Assembly (NCBI GenBank): GCA_024279945.1
Contig: JAJRRA010000048.1
Span: 124,001 to 188,000, forward strand
Direction of reading: 5' to 3'
From: Gammaproteobacteria bacterium
GTDB lineage: Bacteria > Pseudomonadota > Gammaproteobacteria > Xanthomonadales > SZUA-36
Length of the DNA: 64,000 bases
The notes under the pieces were generated by a model, which was not told the DNA's origin, did no database searches, and worked only from the letters and a program-made list of their open reading frames with translations. The first letter of the stretch is position 1, and each line of letters begins with the position of its first letter. A program made the translations under genes and the position numbers. Positions 60,585-64,000 of this stretch are shown one piece after another.

Positions 60585-60812
60585 ATGAAAGCAAACCAGG
60601 ATCTGATTGGCAAGACGATTAGCGGGATTGTGGCGGTAACGGAAGCGGGTGAAAGTGTACGGGAAATCTGGATGTTGCAGTTTTCCGATGGTACTCACGT
60701 TGAATTTGTATCCCCATCTGCCAGACGCCGCCTGAAGCGGTCTGCGCAGCGCCGAAAAATCTTGATCAGCAGACCTTCAAACGAGCTCCAACTGTCTCTG
60801 AATGTGGCCTGA
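60585..60812 (+). CDS. Small hypothetical protein (75 residues)
   Basis: 75 residues from ATG 60585, not recognised. A likely beta-rich core (LIGKTISGIVAVTEAGESVREIWMLQFSDGTHVEFVS) is followed by a very basic stretch, ARRRLKRSAQRRK. No membrane segment. A GGGTGTATAAA leader precedes the ATG. The basic tail might bind nucleic acid. A DnaA-box palindrome begins four bases after the stop. Confidence 0.6.
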   Translation: MKANQDLIGKTISGIVAVTEAGESVREIWMLQFSDGTHVEFVSPSARRRLKRSAQRRKILISRPSNELQLSLNVA

Positions 60813-61171
60813 AAACTTATCCACAAAGCTTGTGGATAAGCCTGTGAGGAAAGTCCCGGCGCCACAGACAGCGTACGAGTCGCTCCTGTTTGATCAAAAA
60901 TTGATCATATATAAATAAACCTTTATTTTCAATATCTTAGAATTTTTCTAATTCAGGCGATGCGAATGAATTTATGCCGAAAATGGGCCGCAAAAACAAT
61001 CAGTCACTTGTGTATAAATAATTCGAAACCAATCGAGGAAGTCGCCGTAACTCATTGAATAAATCCTTGTGACAGGCAAAATTAGTTTCAATTAATTGCA
61101 TCAATTAGAACTTCTGTAAGAGCCCGCTTGCGGGCGAATTGGCTTCGTAATAATCGCCCGCAAGCGGGCTC
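60813..61171. other. AT-rich intergenic region with a DnaA-box palindrome and a REP pair
   Basis: 359 bases without a gene. From left: a DnaA-box pair (60816-60840), a G/C segment, then about 200 A/T-rich bases (about 60895-61110, with TGATCAAAAATTGATCA at 60890-60906), then the family B REP pair that meets the sbcB stop. I see no tRNA or other RNA gene. Confidence 0.6.
60816..60840. promoter_or_regulatory. Palindrome with two perfect DnaA boxes
   Basis: TTATCCACA (60817-60825) and its inverse TGTGGATAA (60831-60839) form 11-base arms with AGC between. Both are perfect matches to the E. coli DnaA-box consensus. It could bind DnaA, or simply act as a hairpin after the small hypothetical gene (no T-run follows). 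Confidence 0.6.
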
Positions 61172-61176
61172 TTACA
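61115..61176. repeat. REP-like palindromic pair, family B, overlapping the sbcB stop
   Basis: 23-base arms at 61115-61137 and 61154-61176, identical in sequence to the pair at 36827-36913 but with a shorter spacer. The right arm holds the TAA stop of sbcB on the minus strand. Confidence 0.88.
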
Positions 61177-62623
61177 GATTTTCCAGGCCGATTTCCAAGA
61201 CCCAGGCTTCCAGTTGATCCAGAATACTTTGTGCCTGTGGCTCATCGCGCTTCAGTTCCCTTGCCCTGGCCATTTCATGCCTGAATTCCTGCAGGGTAAA
61301 ATGCACCGAATCCTGCGCATCAATCAACCTGGCTTTGCGGTCCTTATTCCACACCTCTGCCTCTTCCATTGAAAGCGTATCGGGGTAGTTCCTTGCCCGG
61401 TAACGGAACAACATCAGGGGCAGGCGCTGGTCCTGGAATGACCACAAATGGACACCCAGTTTGTCCGCAGGCACTTCGCGAATTTTTTTCATCAAGTGCC
61501 GGTCGGCCTGTGAGAAAAACCCGCCACTGTAGAGCATAAGATCTGGATCGTTCGTTGCCGAACCATCTGTGTTTGAGGCCGAGAAAACTTCTGCAACTTT
61601 ATGCCGGACCAACGCCAGGGACGCGACCAGGCGACGCGCATGCCGGCGACACAAATCCGGGTCCAATTGGATGCGCTGCAGATCGACACCCTTGAGCGTA
61701 GCAGCCGGTGCAAGCATGGGTACGTGATTACTGTGGACAGCCTTCAGCGGTAGTCTCTCGATACCTTCGGGCATATCTGCAGCCGGTGTAAACACCAGGT
61801 CGTGAATCACTTCAGCAGGCTGCTCTATAAGCGGGGCCGGATCGGCCATCAGGTCAAACACAATAACTGACTTGGGTCGACCAGGTATCACGGCAAGTGG
61901 CAACACCAGGGAAGTACAGCCACGGTTTGCCGGTATCTTCGAAGACGTGTGCAGAAGTGGCCTGGGCTCCACCGGGTCCAGCAGTTTCATAACCTGCTTC
62001 TGATTGCGCAGACTCAGCCCCCATTCAAACAGGCGTGGCTGGGTTTTCCTCAGCAAGCGTGCGAGATCGATAGTGGCGCGCACGTCCGCCAGTGCATCGT
62101 GCGCACCTTCATGAGCTAGTTGGTTCGCTGCACTCAGATCCTCAAGACGGAAACTGGGTTTACCGGGCTCGTGCATCGGCCAGTGAATGTTCTCCGGGCG
62201 CAGAGCATAGTACATACGAGCGAGATCAATCAGATCCCAGCGGCTATTACCATTTTTGTACTCACGCTCATAGGGATCATACAGGTTGCGGTAGAGAAGG
62301 TTCCGCGTGACCGTATCGTCAAAACGAATACTGTTGTAACCCGCGCTGCAGGTACCTGGCTGCATCATCTCGTCCAGGATATGCTGTGCGAACCTGGCTT
62401 CAGTCTCACCCTTTTGGCGTGCTTCCTGGGGCGTGATACCGGTGATCAGGCAGGCCATGGGATGAGGCAGTACATCATCTGCCGGTGAACAGTACCAGAC
62501 TACCGGGTCACCGATGCAATTAAGGTCAGCATCGGTTCTTTGTGCCGCAAACTGTGATGGCCGGTCCGCCATCGGCCGGGCGCCGAAGGTTTCGTAGTCG
62601 TGCCAGAGAAATGAAGACTCCAT
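61172..62623 (-). CDS. sbcB: Exodeoxyribonuclease I
   Basis: 483 residues. 3'-to-5' single-strand DNA exonuclease used in recombination and mismatch repair. DnaQ-type exonuclease motif I FLWHDYETFGARPMADRPSQFA near the N-terminus (Asp and Glu ligands), ExoII SAGYNSIRFDDTVTRNLLYRNL, ExoIII HDALADVRATIDLARLL. The C-terminal SH3-like/helical part (LMLYSGGFFSQADRHLMKKIREVP, LFRYRARNYPDTL) is family-specific. It lies beside recR, another recombination gene. Its stop is inside a REP arm. Confidence 0.95.
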   Translation of the reverse strand: MESSFLWHDYETFGARPMADRPSQFAAQRTDADLNCIGDPVVWYCSPADDVLPHPMACLITGITPQEARQKGETEARFAQHILDEMMQPGTCSAGYNSIRFDDTVTRNLLYRNLYDPYEREYKNGNSRWDLIDLARMYYALRPENIHWPMHEPGKPSFRLEDLSAANQLAHEGAHDALADVRATIDLARLLRKTQPRLFEWGLSLRNQKQVMKLLDPVEPRPLLHTSSKIPANRGCTSLVLPLAVIPGRPKSVIVFDLMADPAPLIEQPAEVIHDLVFTPAADMPEGIERLPLKAVHSNHVPMLAPAATLKGVDLQRIQLDPDLCRRHARRLVASLALVRHKVAEVFSASNTDGSATNDPDLMLYSGGFFSQADRHLMKKIREVPADKLGVHLWSFQDQRLPLMLFRYRARNYPDTLSMEEAEVWNKDRKARLIDAQDSVHFTLQEFRHEMARARELKRDEPQAQSILDQLEAWVLEIGLENL

Positions 62624-62631
62624 TTCAGGGG

Positions 62632-63227
62632 TTACACTTCCTGCCGGCTTGCAAATGCGTGGGCAATGGTGGATTGGTCGGTGTACTCGAGCTCCCCGCC
62701 CAGTGGAACACCGTGAGCGATGCGGCTGATAGCTATGTCGTGTTTTTGCGCCATACGCTGCAGGTAGAATGCAGTTGCCTCGCCCTCAACGGTCGGATTG
62801 GTTGCAATGATCATTTCCCGGGGGGATGGTCTTTCAGGCGCTCGGCCAGTTCTTCCAGGCCCAGATCGGCCGGACCAATACCGTCGAGCGGGGACAAACG
62901 CCCCAACAAAACAAAATAGCGGCCCTGGTAGCCGGTGGCGTTCTCAATGGCGATGACGTCACTGGGAGATTCCACGATACACAACAAGGATGGGTCACGC
63001 CGTTCATTGGAACAAATGCGGCAGATCTCGTTTTCCGTCAGATCCCGGCAGTCCCGGCAACGGCCAATTCGCTCCATTGCCTCTTCCAGTACAGTGGACA
63101 GGTGCTTACCCCCGTCCCGGTCACGCTCCAACAAGTGTAATGCCATTCTCTGCGCCGACTTGGGGCCCACGCCCGGAAGGCAGCGCAACGCTTCCACCAA
63201 CTGCTCAAGAAGCGAATTATCACTCAT
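62632..63227 (-). pseudogene. recR: Recombination mediator RecR, with a one-base frameshift
   Basis: Helps RecO/RecF load RecA on gapped DNA. The first frame gives residues 1-138 ([15 protein letters not shown] helix-hairpin-helix; zinc finger [16 protein letters not shown]; Toprim [14 protein letters not shown]) and stops after DHPPGK. The second frame restarts at [19 protein letters not shown] and runs to the normal RecR end ([19 protein letters not shown]). One added G in the GGG run (plus strand CCC, 62817-62819) joins them as [18 protein letters not shown], 198 residues, the usual length. RecR is nearly always intact, so a sequencing error is likely. Confidence 0.9.
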
Positions 63228-63262
63228 ACATAAACTCGACTAGCGTGATCGAAGGGCCAGCG

Positions 63263-63303
63263 CGCATATGGTGCCGGTCTCCCGGATACTGGCGCCATAT
63301 GCG
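63263..63303. repeat. Inverted repeat between ybaB and recR
   Basis: 13-base arms CGCATATGGTGCC (63263-63275) and GGCGCCATATGCG (63291-63303) with one mismatch and 15 bases between. It sits in the 83-base gap between ybaB and recR; it may be a hairpin that tunes recR read-through, or a repeat. Confidence 0.55.
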
Positions 63304-63310
63304 GACACAT

Positions 63311-63631
63311 TCAAAAGGGCAGTTTTATGCCCGGAGGCAGCGGGATACCGGCGGTCATTTCCGACATACGTTCCTGCATATTCTCAGCAACCCGGTTCAC
63401 GGCATCATTGACTGCTGCAGTCACAATATCTTCAAGCATTTCGCGATCATCCAGCAGTGAAGGATCGATCTGGATCCTGCGCACGGCATGTTTGCCTGAC
63501 ATAGTGACCTTTACCAGGCCGCCACCGGCCTCACCGGACACTTCCATCCGGGCCAGTTCTTCCTGGGTTTTTTGCATTTCTTCCTGCATTTTCTGGGCTT
63601 GTTGCATCAAGCCTGCGAGCTTACCTTTCAT
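63311..63631 (-). CDS. ybaB: YbaB/EbfC family nucleoid-associated protein
   Basis: 106 residues. Small DNA-binding dimer. N-terminal helix ([31 protein letters not shown]) and the strand part [25 protein letters not shown] are canonical. It is between dnaX and recR in the standard order. The 3' end is close to the hairpin at 63263-63303. Confidence 0.96.
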   Translation of the reverse strand: MKGKLAGLMQQAQKMQEEMQKTQEELARMEVSGEAGGGLVKVTMSGKHAVRRIQIDPSLLDDREMLEDIVTAAVNDAVNRVAENMQERMSEMTAGIPLPPGIKLPF

Positions 63632-63671
63632 TTTCTACCTCTAAATAAATTTGAATTGGAGTCCTGGAATC

Positions 63672-64000
63672 TCATTGAAGAGGTTGAATCGAATCTTCGA
63701 CAATGTGTGCACCCAGTTGTTCTTTCAATGCCTTGACGGTTGGATCATCGTTGATGGCTTTTTCGGCTTCATTCATGTTTTGAAGATTCTGGTGCCGATC
63801 CCGTTCTGCCGCAGTAATGAGCTCTGTGGTGTCACTGTTGATCAGATTGACAGCTACCGTATGGCCTACTTTCTGGCTGATCGCCCGGCCCAGTTGATTG
63901 ATGCAGCTTTGGGAACCCAGGTGTTTGAGCGACTGTGTAATCACGAAATCCCAGCGCTCATCATCGCGGGACTTCAGGTGCACGTTGCGCGCCAATTCGC
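63672..64000 (-). CDS. dnaX: DNA polymerase III subunits gamma/tau, C-terminal part (5' end outside window)
   Basis: About 109 residues remain; the frame is open through base 64000. This is the tau C-terminal domain (ERWDFVITQSLKHLGSQSCINQLGRAISQKVGHTVAVNLINSDTTELIT...NDDPTVKALKEQLGAHIVEDSIQP), which binds the polymerase alpha subunit in E. coli. The ATPase domain lies beyond the window. Order dnaX-ybaB-recR is widespread in bacteria and supports the call. Confidence 0.93.
   Translation of the reverse strand, partial: ELARNVHLKSRDDERWDFVITQSLKHLGSQSCINQLGRAISQKVGHTVAVNLINSDTTELITAAERDRHQNLQNMNEAEKAINDDPTVKALKEQLGAHIVEDSIQPLQ

Noticed and set aside
60816-61110. Chromosomal origin (oriC)
   Set aside because: Only two DnaA boxes, and none of the usual neighbours (dnaA, dnaN, gidA, rpmH, rnpA). 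Kept only as a DnaA-box finding.

Overview
The window comes from a Gram-negative bacterium, most likely a gammaproteobacterium outside the enterics. It carries LpxH (lipid A synthesis), GyrA with a pseudomonad-like N-terminus, SbcB, a YaiL/DUF2058 protein, a RoxA/YcfD-type ribosomal oxygenase and a dnaX-ybaB-recR cluster. It also has Pseudomonas-like REP palindromes and an IPTL-CTERM surface protein. Genes are dense on both strands. I see no rRNA, tRNA, CRISPR array, prophage or transposase.

Layout. 1-5.9 kb: 3' part of metH, a DUF2058 gene, and fcl-gmd-ugd for GDP-fucose and UDP-glucuronate, both surface-polysaccharide precursors. 6-10.9 kb: a secreted FKBP isomerase, a sodium/solute symporter, and a YtrA-type GntR regulator with an ABC transporter behind a promoter that carries an inverted repeat. 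10.9-15.5 kb (minus strand): a compact, fully overlapping operon of MBOAT acyltransferase, a 40-residue membrane microprotein, an SGNH/DltD-like protein, an FkbH-like HAD protein and an acyl carrier protein. 16.7-21.8 kb: a biotin-dependent glutaconyl-CoA decarboxylase ion pump with an acyl-CoA dehydrogenase. 21.8-29.6 kb: carbonic anhydrase, fumC, purB, a frameshifted roxA, a TlpA-like thioredoxin and a GMC oxidoreductase with a Tat-exported partner. 29.7-38.4 kb: an IPTL-CTERM protein, a YIP1 protein and the 2-oxoglutarate dehydrogenase operon. 38.5-53.2 kb: aldehyde dehydrogenase, YhdH reductase, response regulator, peroxiredoxin-OsmC pair, gyrA, cyclophilin, lpxH, icd, small membrane proteins and ung. 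53.4-64 kb: dihydropyrimidinase with an aminotransferase, an ABC-F protein, sbcB, recR, ybaB and the 3' end of dnaX.

The most exciting locus is the operon at 10886-15520. The microprotein (14193-14315) is one transmembrane helix ending in the hexapeptide FIYTSF. This matches the F-x-Y-x-x-F C-terminal acyl-shuttle motif of DltX, in which an MBOAT loads an acyl group on the Tyr and a Ser hydrolase-like partner takes it off. Here the partners are a DltB-like MBOAT and a DltD-like Ser/Asp/His protein. The acyl donor module is not DltA/DltC but an FkbH-like enzyme plus ACP, a pair known elsewhere to make glyceryl-S-ACP from 1,3-bisphosphoglycerate. I infer an envelope-polymer acylation pathway that uses a glyceryl-type group in a Gram-negative cell.

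Two further themes. First, four genes (roxA, a peroxiredoxin, ung, recR) each lack exactly one base, mostly in homopolymers. This suggests under-called homopolymers in the assembly rather than four dead genes. Second, several families of palindromic intergenic repeats are scattered through the window. Some supply the stop codon of the neighbouring gene, and one family shows compensatory stem changes.
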